Translations under genes and position numbers: made by a program
Assembly (NCBI GenBank): GCA_012511845.1
Contig: JAAZFF010000227.1
Location: 1-11,081 of the forward strand
Reading direction: 5' to 3'
DNA from: Lentisphaerota bacterium
Lineage (GTDB): Bacteria > Verrucomicrobiota > Kiritimatiellia > RFP12 > UBA3636
DNA length: 11,081 bases
Part shown: positions 1 through 7,490 of the stretch, one piece after another
How the letters are laid out: each line of letters starts with the position of its first letter
Position numbering within the stretch: the first letter of the stretch is position 1
Notes under the pieces: model-generated
Databases searched by the model: none
Told to the model about the DNA's origin: nothing
Seen by the model: only the letters and a program-made list of their open reading frames with translations

Positions 1-657
1 ACCGGCTTCAATGCGAACGGTGCCAACGGCAACCCGGATATGGATGTCATGGTGGGGGACCCCAACGGCATCAAGCACCTCAACGTTTATATAGAGGACT
101 ACATAAACGAAACTTTCTGGACCGGCAAGGAAGCCCTGCCGTTCAACCCCACGCTGGGATGGAATGAGAACAGTCTCAACACCTCCATACCCGCCGGACC
201 TCACTTTACCAACCTTGAGGAATTTCGCGTAGCGGAGTACATGATACAAATGGGTGTTGTGAATGCGGTTGACAAAAATAACTGGCTCCAATATACGACC
301 GATCCGTGTGACAATGACACTGACGGCGACGGTTTGCCTGATGGCTGGGAGCTTTATGTAGGTCTGGATCCCACACCGGGTTCAGGACCTTCCCTGGCAT
401 TCAATGTGCCGGAGCTCGCCGAACAGAGCAAACTGGCAAGACTTGGATTCGCTCCTGATGCAGTTCCAGTGGGGATGCTCTATGGAAGCCCGTTCGGCAA
501 GGAAATGCTTCCTGATTTTCCGTTTGCAATTGATAAATTCGCCAACCCGACAGCGACAGCTTTCCGTGATGCAGATGAAATAGTTGTTGTGGACGGCGTT
601 ACCGCCAGAAGGCGTCATTTCCCCAACCCGCGTCCTGATTGGACATACAAGAGCTGA
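1..657 (+). CDS. Giant calcium-loop surface protein, 5' segment (N-terminus outside the window, ends at in-frame TGA)
   Basis: The frame is open from the first base, so the true start lies upstream; the ATG at 40 has no special claim to be the start. The 218 codons shown contain one clear thrombospondin type 3-like calcium loop at 313-351 (DTDGDGLPDGWE, followed by GLDP), preceded by a degenerate unit around 208-243 (FTNLEEFRVAEYM). The rest is hydrophilic, rich in Pro, Asp and Asn, with no membrane segment, as expected of an extracellular protein. Such Asp loops bind calcium and rigidify long extracellular stalks. The segment stops at TGA 655-657, but the same frame resumes at once with the same repeat type and runs to 6390, so this is almost certainly the front part of one gene. 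Substrate or partner cannot be told. The protein-family call is firm; the functional role is unknown. Confidence 0.85.
   Translation, partial: TGFNANGANGNPDMDVMVGDPNGIKHLNVYIEDYINETFWTGKEALPFNPTLGWNENSLNTSIPAGPHFTNLEEFRVAEYMIQMGVVNAVDKNNWLQYTTDPCDNDTDGDGLPDGWELYVGLDPTPGSGPSLAFNVPELAEQSKLARLGFAPDAVPVGMLYGSPFGKEMLPDFPFAIDKFANPTATAFRDADEIVVVDGVTARRRHFPNPRPDWTYKS
655..657 (+). other. In-frame TGA interrupting the giant gene
   Basis: Frame 1 reads ...W-T-Y-K-S-stop-A-C-D-P-W-N-I-D-T-D-G-D-G-L-Q-D. The calcium-loop consensus restarts within ten codons in the same frame, and no other stop occurs for about 1,910 codons. A TGG (Trp) to TGA change is the simplest explanation. TGA appears to be an ordinary stop here, because the glycerate kinase gene ends in TGA at the expected family length and Trp is written TGG throughout. 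A sequencing or assembly error, or genuine read-through, cannot be excluded. Confidence 0.9.
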
Positions 658-3600
658 GCATGCGATCCATGGAACATCGACACCGATGGCGATGGACTCC
701 AGGACGTCCTGGAATACAGAGGAACGGTATTGGTCGATCCCAATCTGGATGGCTCAACATTCGTGAATCTCAACCCGTGTTCAGTCGATACCGATGGAGA
801 CTGGCTACCTGATGGATGGGAGTATTCAATGGGGCTGGTTACGACAGATATGTCGCTCGACTCTGAAGCGTCCACGAATGACGTACCGGCTGGAACTTTC
901 ATATATGGAGGCATCTACGACGATCCGGACGGTGATGGGATACCGAACTACCAGGAATATCTTACGGGTGCTGTTTATGGGTGGCGCTATGATAAATGGT
1001 ACGATCCTGCAGATCCGAAGTACAGGATACCCAATCCGGACTTCCCGCAATACGAAGAGTTCAGAATGTTTCGTCCTTACGATCCTTCGGACTTCTTCTT
1101 CCCTGCTCCAAGACCGACGGCACTCCACTATGGTTTCCAGGCGCTTGATGAGGCATATACAACACTGTTCGGTGAGTCAATCCCGCCGGAAACAGACAAT
1201 ATGACTTTGCTCGCAAAAGCGTACGAAGTGCTTTTGGTTGACGATAATGACGCAGTCGCCGCTTTTGCCGAATTGCTGCAACCTGCCGAATTCCATTATG
1301 GATTACAACCGGCTTCATGGGATCCTGCGTATTATGCAATACCACAGGATGAAATTCTATACTTTTACCTTGACAGTCTGCGCGGAGGTGCCAGTCTTGA
1401 GGACATGGCTCCCTTCTATCCGACTACCAACCCCCGCAACATCGATTCAGACAGCGATGGCATGGACGATTACTGGGAAATCTTCCACGGCTTGAACCCG
1501 CTGTTCGGCGGTTTGCCCGGAAGCACCCTGCGCGATCCGGTGGCGAGATATGGAATGCCGCTTGCACGCGTAAGCACCATAGAAGGTCAGGATCCTGTAC
1601 CTATGGCAATGGCGAAATGGAGTCCTGCGAGCTATCCGGAAGAGGCAGTCGAGCCTACATACCTGTTTGAGCAGGTACCGTACGACATTATGAAGAAACC
1701 GTGGTTGTCCGGGTGTCCATTTGCGGATCTCGACCAGGATGGTATCGATAACTTCAATGAGTCATTCAATATGTTTGCATCCGACGTGCTGTCGCACACC
1801 GATCCGTCACCGTACTGGATGACAGACACGACATTCGTCGGACCGGACGGACAATCCTCCGTTGTGAACAACTACTACACCACAGGTGACTTGTGGCTGA
1901 ACGGTCTCTGGTGGTGGCCTGTGCCCATGCTGGGTAGAATGGCAGTAGCTCCGGCGTACATGTTCGACTTCGAACTCAACGAGGGCTATGATACGGATAA
2001 TGATAATATCCCTGACCGCATTGAGCTTACGGCAGACGCTGATCGCGGCATGACAGATCCTCTGGATTTCGATTCACCGCGATCCCGCAAGGAGATGTAT
2101 CTCGATGGCAATTCATCCTGCAGGACAAGGCACCCATATTTCTTTGACAATTGGACCATGACGTCCTACTCGGTCGAAATGTGGTTCCGTGCTGAGCAGC
2201 CTGTCGGCAGAGGTCGGCAGACACTTGTCGAGCGCCCCGTAATGGCACCGGTCGATCCGCAAAATCCGGATGATGGCGGTTATGCCATACGAAGGACGTT
2301 CAGGATATCCCTGACTGACAACGGGTTTATAAGGGCAGAACTCGACAACGACGCCCTGGCTACCTTCTCGACGGAGACTACTGCCTCAAACGGCAGAATC
2401 TCCCCGAACACGTGGTACCATCTTGCTGTAATCATGGATTCAGAGAACGACCTTCTCACCATTTACTTAAACGGTAACAAGATCAAATCTGTCGCCTGCG
2501 GACTCAAACCCTGTACGGGCACTTTCTCAATTGCAGGCACTGTCAACCCTGAGACGGGAGTGACGAGTACTACATACCTTTACATGCCGGCACCTATAGT
2601 GGTCGGTGCTTCCGACTCTAATCCGACAACTTCAATCGGAGATGATGTGGAGCCGGTCTTCTACGATTACTTCAAGGGTTGGGAAGATGAAATCCGCATC
2701 TGGGACCGTGTACGCACACAGGCACAGATACAGGAAGACATGTACAAGCGCTATGACAAGGACGATGTAGCGAGAATCAATGATAACCGTTTCGCATGGG
2801 AAGCCGAAAACCTTCCGATAGCAACGGCATTGAGCAGATTCCCGCAGAAATTGCTCTTCCACTACACATTCGACAACCTGCCTGACGTGATCCCGGCACC
2901 TGACCGTGATCCGAATGCGTTCATACCAGGTTCAGATACAGACGAAGTGCCGTTCGGTTTTGATGACCCAAGGCTTAGAAGACCTGATTCGTCTGTATAT
3001 CCCGGCATAGGATGGTGGGTCAATTCCGTGCACCGATCACAGGTGTACAACAAGACGTATCTGCATGTGCCGATCATTGAAAACACGGTTGCCCATCTGA
3101 GGCGCTACCCGCCTGTGGATGTAAGCACGCTCGTTCCGGTGTACAATTCCGTCTACCAGCTGCTTGGCTACAGATGGAGAAGAAACTCCGATTGGCTGAC
3201 TTATTCCCTGGGGAATATCGGCAGACTTACCGAAGACGCAATACCGACTCTGGAGCAGGGCGATGAGATAGAAGTGGAACCGGACTTCATACCAAATGCG
3301 GCTAATCCTTACGGCAATGTCTACTACACCGCCGTCTCGGCGACTCTGCAAAGACACCCTGATGCAAGCACGTCTGTGGACGACGTGGAGAACTATACTC
3401 ACGTTCCGTTCTTCACTGACATGGTGCCGCTTGGCAGGGCAGTAGCAGACATTGATGTAGAAATGTGGGATGGGCTGGGCAAGGGGGCAGATTATCTTGC
3501 TCTTGACTCTGATGGTGACGGTATGCCCGATTGGTGGGAAATCGCAAACGGACTGGATCCCTATTCTGCCGAAGGCGATGACGGCAAGTACGGAGATCCT

Positions 3601-6390
3601 GATGGCGACGGACTCGACAACTACCACGAGTATCTCGCAGGTACCAACCCGCATTCATCCGATACAAATGGCGACGGTTACTCCGATTACTATTCCCGTG
3701 ATAATGATTCAAGTCTGACTTACGGTGAAATGTATGACGATGGCGATGGAATGCCCAATGCCTGGGAGGTTGAGCACGGACTCAATCCAGACCGTTACGA
3801 TGCTCATCTTGACTTTGACAATGACGGATGGACGAACTACGAAGAATACATGGCGGGTACTTTGCCGAACTCGGCATATTCATATCCGCAGCCGTCGACA
3901 AGTTTCACGTTCTATTACGACGGACCGGAGACTAATATCCAAAGCCTGATCCTGTACTCGTACAGTGAGGATACTGCCGGCGAAACAATGGGCGGCAGCT
4001 ACGATGGGCGACTCTCGACGCACAGGAATATCAGCGGCGACATTGGTATACTCGGCGATGGCGGCACATTACTGTTTAGCGGGCAGGAGTCTCCGGTGTC
4101 CTACCTGGCATACGGACTGATAACTGCAGGCTCGGCATCTATTACGTACACGCTCGAAGGAGGGGATTCGGTGACAGTCCCGGCTGCACCGTTCAACGAA
4201 GAAATGGGCATGTTCGTCAACGAGGGAACGAGTGGCATAGCACTACTGTATGCTTCCGGAGCAATTATCTCCTGGGGTCAATATACAGGTGCCACCTATA
4301 CAGCTGACTACGAGTACGGATTTGCATTCCCCGTCACGGTACAAAATCCGATAGTTGCAGCAGGCACTCATCTGAGAGGCGGCTACAACAGATTCTTCGG
4401 ATTCCTTGACCTGAACGGCAATGGAGAGTTCGACACCGGGGAACCCAGCGGGCTGTCCGTAAATTCCCCTGTCAGAGTTTCGTGGGATTCTGTAAAAGCA
4501 GATATCGCCATAACTGATAAGCTGATTGGATATCCGCGCCTCTCATGGCCTGCCGGTGATAACCCGCTGTCGGATTACTATGCTGTCACGATTTGGAATG
4601 GCGCGACATCGGCAGCGGAACTCAAGATTGAAAAGCCCAGGACTTACATCCACGAAGGCGATCTACTGGCAAAGGGCATATACGGTCTCAACTTCGGTTC
4701 TGCAGCCAAGGCTGAGTTCGAATACTATGTCTATGACGGTGCAGCAGAGGTAGCATCAGGATCGGTCAACTTCGACCTCGGCTCAAATGCCACCAGACGC
4801 AAGATGGCAGTGCGATACCCCAAACAACTTGAAAAGGTGTATGGAAATGTTGTGAACTTTGAATGGGAAATGGACTACCGCAACCAGGGAGCCCAGATCA
4901 CAATCAAAGGCAAGGACGACGGTAAAACATACTACAACAAGGTTGTTCCTCTACCCGTGAGGCATGGCAAGGTGCTCGACGAGGTGTACTACTACTCCGC
5001 GGCACCTCAGCTGGTCGACAGCAGGGCGTACTTTGCCCTTCCTGATGGCAGGTATACATACACCATAAAGGAGCATGTGCGCTCCACTGCCATAAATGCC
5101 CAGTCCATAACAGGAGAATTCCAGATGGCGGCAGGTGATCCGGCAGCACGTGAGGTGTACTCGATTTCCGGCAACATCTCGTATTTCGGAAAAGCTGAGC
5201 AAGCACACGTCACAACGGATGTGCATACGTTCAACGGCGGTGAAACGGAGATTATGGCGACTGTGCCTGCATCGCACCCGAATTTCATCGCAGGAGCAGT
5301 GGGAGTCCAGGTTGTTGACTCTTTCGGCAATCCGATTGGTTCGATGAACGATAGCAATGCCAATGGTGAATTGTTGTCGGAATCAGGAACCAACTTCATC
5401 TCCGGGCATGTATACTACGATACACGTACCATCGACGTAACATTCCTTGAGCCGTACGCAGCCGGATACAAGCTCCAGGTGATAGACAAGTCGTTCTCCA
5501 AGCCGATAATTGTAGAGGCGTTTAAATTGGCGGATTCTGCTACAAGTTGCTATGGCGTCTCCGGAGAAATATATGGACGTCTGAAACTGTACAGAAAAGG
5601 GAAGTATACGATTGAAGGGCTCCCTGCCGGCAAATATGCAGTGCGCGCATTCCTGGATTCCAACAACAACGGAATATTGGATGTTTGGGAAACGAGCGGT
5701 ATAGCCGATAACGGCGCGGCGCAGGGTCCGACGTTATACACCTCGTTCCCGCCGATTGTGGTGCCTGAGTCGAAAAAGCTGAAAAACATCACGCTCCGCG
5801 ACAAGGATACCGACAACGATCTGTTGCCGGACGCATGGGAATATCAGCACTTCGGCAACCTTGACAAGAGCGGATACGATATGAATGAGCCGGACCTCTT
5901 TATCTGGCAGGAATACGCCGACGGAGCACTTGACTCCGACCCCAACCGTGTCGACACCGATGGTGATGGACTCTCGGATGCTGTTGAGATCCGCCTGACT
6001 GGTACCGACACGCACAAGGTCGACACTGACGGCGATGGTCTGAGCGACCTTGAAGAATTCCTCTCAGGAAGCGATCCGCTCGATCCGGAGGTGGCAATAC
6101 CGTACAGTACATTGAGCCTGGAGTTTGATGAAGAAGGCAAACCCTTCGTAGTCTGCCCATATCCTGCGCTGGTCCGCGGCATTGAAATATCCTACATCCT
6201 GAAGTACAAGCAAAACTTGTCGGACCCGGTCTGGACGGCAGTCCACGAGGAAACTGTAAAGGCTGAGGATGTCTCGCTGGGTGAAAAACCTGCCGGCACT
6301 CTCATAATGAAACCACAAGGTCTTGACGACTGGAACTCCGGCTTCTTCAAAATAGATGTTGAAGTTGATTACGGTGATTGGACCTTCTAA
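658..6390 (+). CDS. Giant secreted calcium-loop/LamG protein, main segment, continuous in frame with 1-657
   Basis: This 1,910-codon continuation ends at TAA 6388-6390. The first start-like codon after the TGA is a TTG at 730, with no ribosome site or signal peptide behind it, so it is unlikely to be an independent gene. Order of modules: calcium loops (DTDGDGLQD at about 682, DTDGDWLPDGWE at about 787, DPDGDGIPN at about 922, DSDSDGMDDYWE at about 1444, DLDQDGIDN at about 1729, DTDNDNIPD at about 1990); a LamG fold (2095-2760); a spacer; a loop cluster (3499-3870); beta-rich sequence with FLDLNGNGEFDTGE (about 4402); more beta-rich sequence with LPAGKYAVRAFLDSNNNG (about 5620); and a C-terminal loop cluster (5797-6093). 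The last residues (IDVEVDYGDWTF) show no LPXTG, PEP-CTERM or other known anchor. Such proteins usually act outside the cell in adhesion or glycan binding. That role is inferred from the domains, and no catalytic domain is recognisable. Confidence 0.85.
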   Translation, partial: ACDPWNIDTDGDGLQDVLEYRGTVLVDPNLDGSTFVNLNPCSVDTDGDWLPDGWEYSMGLVTTDMSLDSEASTNDVPAGTFIYGGIYDDPDGDGIPNYQEYLTGAVYGWRYDKWYDPADPKYRIPNPDFPQYEEFRMFRPYDPSDFFFPAPRPTALHYGFQALDEAYTTLFGESIPPETDNMTLLAKAYEVLLVDDNDAVAAFAELLQPAEFHYGLQPASWDPAYYAIPQDEILYFYLDSLRGGASLEDMAPFYPTTNPRNIDSDSDGMDDYWEIFHGLNPLFGGLPGSTLRDPVARYGMPLARVSTIEGQDPVPMAMAKWSPASYPEEAVEPTYLFEQVPYDIMKKPWLSGCPFADLDQDGIDNFNESFNMFASDVLSHTDPSPYWMTDTTFVGPDGQSSVVNNYYTTGDLWLNGLWWWPVPMLGRMAVAPAYMFDFELNEGYDTDNDNIPDRIELTADADRGMTDPLDFDSPRSRKEMYLDGNSSCRTRHPYFFDNWTMTSYSVEMWFRAEQPVGRGRQTLVERPVMAPVDPQNPDDGGYAIRRTFRISLTDNGFIRAELDNDALATFSTETTASNGRISPNTWYHLAVIMDSENDLLTIYLNGNKIKSVACGLKPCTGTFSIAGTVNPETGVTSTTYLYMPAPIVVGASDSNPTTSIGDDVEPVFYDYFKGWEDEIRIWDRVRTQAQIQEDMYKRYDKDDVARINDNRFAWEAENLPIATALSRFPQKLLFHYTFDNLPDVIPAPDRDPNAFIPGSDTDEVPFGFDDPRLRRPDSSVYPGIGWWVNSVHRSQVYNKTYLHVPIIENTVAHLRRYPPVDVSTLVPVYNSVYQLLGYRWRRNSDWLTYSLGNIGRLTEDAIPTLEQGDEIEVEPDFIPNAANPYGNVYYTAVSATLQRHPDASTSVDDVENYTHVPFFTDMVPLGRAVADIDVEMWDGLGKGADYLALDSDGDGMPDWWEIANGLDPYSAEGDDGKYGDPDGDGLDNYHEYLAGTNPHSSDTNGDGYSDYYSRDNDSSLTYGEMYDDGDGMPNAWEVEHGLNPDRYDAHLDFDNDGWTNYEEYMAGTLPNSAYSYPQPSTSFTFYYDGPETNIQSLILYSYSEDTAGETMGGSYDGRLSTHRNISGDIGILGDGGTLLFSGQESPVSYLAYGLITAGSASITYTLEGGDSVTVPAAPFNEEMGMFVNEGTSGIALLYASGAIISWGQYTGATYTADYEYGFAFPVTVQNPIVAAGTHLRGGYNRFFGFLDLNGNGEFDTGEPSGLSVNSPVRVSWDSVKADIAITDKLIGYPRLSWPAGDNPLSDYYAVTIWNGATSAAELKIEKPRTYIHEGDLLAKGIYGLNFGSAAKAEFEYYVYDGAAEVASGSVNFDLGSNATRRKMAVRYPKQLEKVYGNVVNFEWEMDYRNQGAQITIKGKDDGKTYYNKVVPLPVRHGKVLDEVYYYSAAPQLVDSRAYFALPDGRYTYTIKEHVRSTAINAQSITGEFQMAAGDPAAREVYSISGNISYFGKAEQAHVTTDVHTFNGGETEIMATVPASHPNFIAGAVGVQVVDSFGNPIGSMNDSNANGELLSESGTNFISGHVYYDTRTIDVTFLEPYAAGYKLQVIDKSFSKPIIVEAFKLADSATSCYGVSGEIYGRLKLYRKGKYTIEGLPAGKYAVRAFLDSNNNGILDVWETSGIADNGAAQGPTLYTSFPPIVVPESKKLKNITLRDKDTDNDLLPDAWEYQHFGNLDKSGYDMNEPDLFIWQEYADGALDSDPNRVDTDGDGLSDAVEIRLTGTDTHKVDTDGDGLSDLEEFLSGSDPLDPEVAIPYSTLSLEFDEEGKPFVVCPYPALVRGIEISYILKYKQNLSDPVWTAVHEETVKAEDVSLGEKPAGTLIMKPQGLDDWNSGFFKIDVEVDYGDWTF
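2095..2760 (+). other. LamG / concanavalin A-like jellyroll domain within the giant protein
   Basis: Strand motifs in order match the LamG-3 type: YSVEMWFRAE (about 2167), a FRISL strand and an FIRAELDND strand, NTWYHLAVIMD (about 2407), LTIYLNGNKI (about 2458), IVVGAS (about 2599) and the closing signature WEDEIRIWDRVRTQAQI (about 2680). The domain is about 220 residues, the usual size. LamG folds bind sugars, proteins or calcium; ligand residues cannot be assigned by eye. It is followed by LLFHYTFDNLPD, a strand often seen after such domains in these proteins. Confidence 0.85.
3499..3870 (+). other. Thrombospondin type 3-like calcium-loop cluster (central)
   Basis: Successive loops read DSDGDGMPDWWE, DPDGDGLDNYHEYLAGTNP, DTNGDGYSDYY, DDGDGMPNAWE and DFDNDGWTNYEEYMAGT. 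The alternation of 'PDxWE..GLDP' and 'NYxEYxAGT' half-units is regular, giving a rigid calcium-dependent segment of about 124 residues. This is the densest such region in the window. Confidence 0.9.
5791..6093 (+). other. C-terminal calcium-loop cluster
   Basis: The loops read DKDTDNDLLPDAWEYQHFGNL, then VDTDGDGLSDAVE, then VDTDGDGLSDLEEFLSGSDPLDP. The last two share nine identical residues (VDTDGDGLSD with Val) but differ at synonymous positions (for example accgatggtgatgga against actgacggcgatggt), so they are old duplications held by selection rather than recent copies. The cluster precedes a C-terminal beta domain of about 100 residues. Confidence 0.88.
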
Positions 6391-6401
6391 AATGAACTGT
6401 T

Positions 6402-6427
6402 GCCGGGCGTGCTACAACACGCCCGGC
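6402..6427 (+). terminator. Perfect 10-bp hairpin after the giant gene, likely terminator without a U-run
   Basis: GCCGGGCGTG, loop CTACAA, CACGCCCGGC, beginning 11 bases after the stop codon. The stem is GC-rich and perfect but is followed by GCTGGTACATT rather than a T tract. It may act as a weak or Rho-assisted terminator, or as a 3' end stabiliser. Confidence 0.6.
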
Positions 6428-6442
6428 GCTGGTACATTCATG

Positions 6443-6471
6443 TTGATTTCTTCCAGTACAAAAACTATAAT
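6443..6471 (+). promoter_or_regulatory. Sigma-70-type promoter of the lipoprotein gene
   Basis: The -35 TTGATT (6443-6448) and -10 TATAAT (6466-6471) are separated by exactly 17 bases. The -10 is a perfect consensus. The predicted start of transcription near 6478 leaves a leader of about 50 bases before the ATG at 6528. Confidence 0.75.
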
Positions 6472-6514
6472 AAGCACTTTCGCACAATAAATAATCAATA
6501 CTCAATCAAATGAT

Positions 6515-6519
6515 GGAGA
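6515..6519 (+). promoter_or_regulatory. Ribosome binding site selecting the ATG at 6528
   Basis: GGAGA lies 8 bases before the ATG at 6528. The earlier in-frame ATGs at 6510 and 6513 have only AT-rich sequence upstream, and the site itself overlaps them, so 6528 is the better start. Confidence 0.7.
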
Positions 6520-6527
6520 AAAAACCC

Positions 6528-7361
6528 ATGCGCTCAGCAGCCACGAAAATTTTGACAGTATCAATCCTTTGTTCCTTCCTTTTTGCCGGATGCGAGTGGA
6601 CAAGCTCCAGCTCCGGTGAATCATGGAGTAACAGATATGATGACATGAACTTCTCCGGCACGTACCGCGTCGGCACGGTCGTCTCAAGCAGCGGCACTTC
6701 TACATCGGTTTCCGGTGAAGAAAACGAGTATAATACAATCAGCGTTTCAGAGACTATTGGAACTTACTCTTTCGGTACACGTGCTTATTCAGGCAAACTG
6801 CATGGCGGCGTTATTGCAGGCTCTGTCCAAATCACAGCGGGTGGATATATATACACTGACGATGGCAATGGTCTGCTCATCGGGAACACACAGGCTGCCG
6901 GAAACGGCAATATCAACTACGGTTCCGGCGCATGGTCGTTTACTGTGAACAGCTTTGGCAATGCGGATTTTCCCAGTTCAGGTAATATCAGAGTTGCCTA
7001 TGCTTATACAGAAGAGGTTTCCGGTGGCTCTGACAGCGGCGGTACGGCAAGCGATTCGGCAATTAGAGTGAAGTCCATCACAGTAACCCAAACAGGGCAG
7101 TATCTGACATTTACTTTGTCGAACGGTCTCGTTATGGAAGGTCGTTTCGGTAAAGTTAATCGAATCGAGATCGGTGAAGATAGATATACTTATAATGCCC
7201 AGTTTGAAGTGTCGAGCAGAAATAATAAAATGGTCGGAACTCTCGACAGCACCGGTGGAAGCAGAGTGCTCAACGCCACCTGGATATCGGGTAGGAACAC
7301 TTACGATGTTCATGGCATAGGCGGTGCAGTAGCACCCGGTCGCACTAACGTCGTTCAGTAA
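6528..7361 (+). CDS. Predicted lipoprotein, beta-rich, unknown function
   Basis: The product is 277 residues from the ATG at 6528; an in-frame ATG at 6510 would add six residues. It has a short basic N-terminus (MRSAATK), a hydrophobic core and a lipobox-like LFAGC with Cys22 as the lipid-modified residue. Phe rather than Leu at -3 is slightly off consensus. The mature part starts with a Ser-rich linker, then NFSGTYRVG (about 41-49). Residues about 92-160 (VIAGSVQIT, YTDDGNGLLIG, GNINYGSGAWSFTV, then a YAY strand) resemble, from memory, a recurring beta-strand module of bacterial lipoproteins and phage structural proteins. A Gly/Ser linker follows (165-178), then a second beta domain (ITVTQTGQYLTFTLSNGLVMEGRFG, about 184-208). 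It has its own promoter and terminator, so it is probably expressed alone. It likely sits on a membrane facing the periplasm or surface. Specific function unknown. Confidence 0.85.
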   Translation: MRSAATKILTVSILCSFLFAGCEWTSSSSGESWSNRYDDMNFSGTYRVGTVVSSSGTSTSVSGEENEYNTISVSETIGTYSFGTRAYSGKLHGGVIAGSVQITAGGYIYTDDGNGLLIGNTQAAGNGNINYGSGAWSFTVNSFGNADFPSSGNIRVAYAYTEEVSGGSDSGGTASDSAIRVKSITVTQTGQYLTFTLSNGLVMEGRFGKVNRIEIGEDRYTYNAQFEVSSRNNKMVGTLDSTGGSRVLNATWISGRNTYDVHGIGGAVAPGRTNVVQ

Positions 7362-7385
7362 TATAAGCAAATAGTTGTAGTCTTT

Positions 7386-7426
7386 AATACCCTGCCGTGT
7401 AAATATGCATGGCAGGGTATTTTTAT
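7386..7426 (+). terminator. Strong intrinsic terminator after the lipoprotein gene
   Basis: A 14-bp stem (7388-7401 with 7406-7419, containing one G-T and one T-G pair) with an AATA tetraloop is followed at once by TTTTTAT. The core TACCCTGCC/GGCAGGGTA is perfect. It lies about 25 bases after the stop codon and separates this unit from the glycerate kinase gene. Confidence 0.9.
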
Positions 7427-7481
7427 AAAAATTGTTCAGCCTGTGAAAAAGTTAACGAATAAACCTGATGCAGAATTTGTC

Positions 7482-7485
7482 AGGA
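7482..7485 (+). promoter_or_regulatory. Ribosome binding site selecting the ATG at 7491
   Basis: AGGA is spaced 5 bases before the ATG at 7491. The upstream in-frame GTG at 7443 has no purine-rich site before it and would add 16 residues absent from the family. Confidence 0.65.
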
Positions 7486-7490
7486 AACCA

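Noticed and set aside
655..657. Reassigned genetic code with TGA as Trp or Gly
   Set aside because: Trp is encoded by TGG throughout the window. The glycerate kinase gene ends in TGA at its normal family length.
655..712. TGA 655 as a selenocysteine codon with a SECIS hairpin
   Set aside because: The only palindrome downstream (CCAGGACGTCCTGG, 699-712) starts 41 bases after the TGA, further than bacterial SECIS loops usually lie. A selenocysteine has no role in a structural calcium-loop repeat.
730..732. TTG 730 as the real start of a separate 1,886-residue gene
   Set aside because: No ribosome site and no signal peptide are present, and it would cut into a repeat unit whose first half (658-729) matches the consensus in the same frame.
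3037..3654. 205-codon open frame on the minus strand, and other long antisense frames inside the giant gene
   Set aside because: They are shadows of the strongly coding plus-strand frame, with no recognisable protein features.
7443..7490. GTG 7443 as start of the glycerate kinase
   Set aside because: It lacks a ribosome site and adds a hydrophilic 16-residue extension not typical of the family; the ATG at 7491 has AGGA at good spacing.
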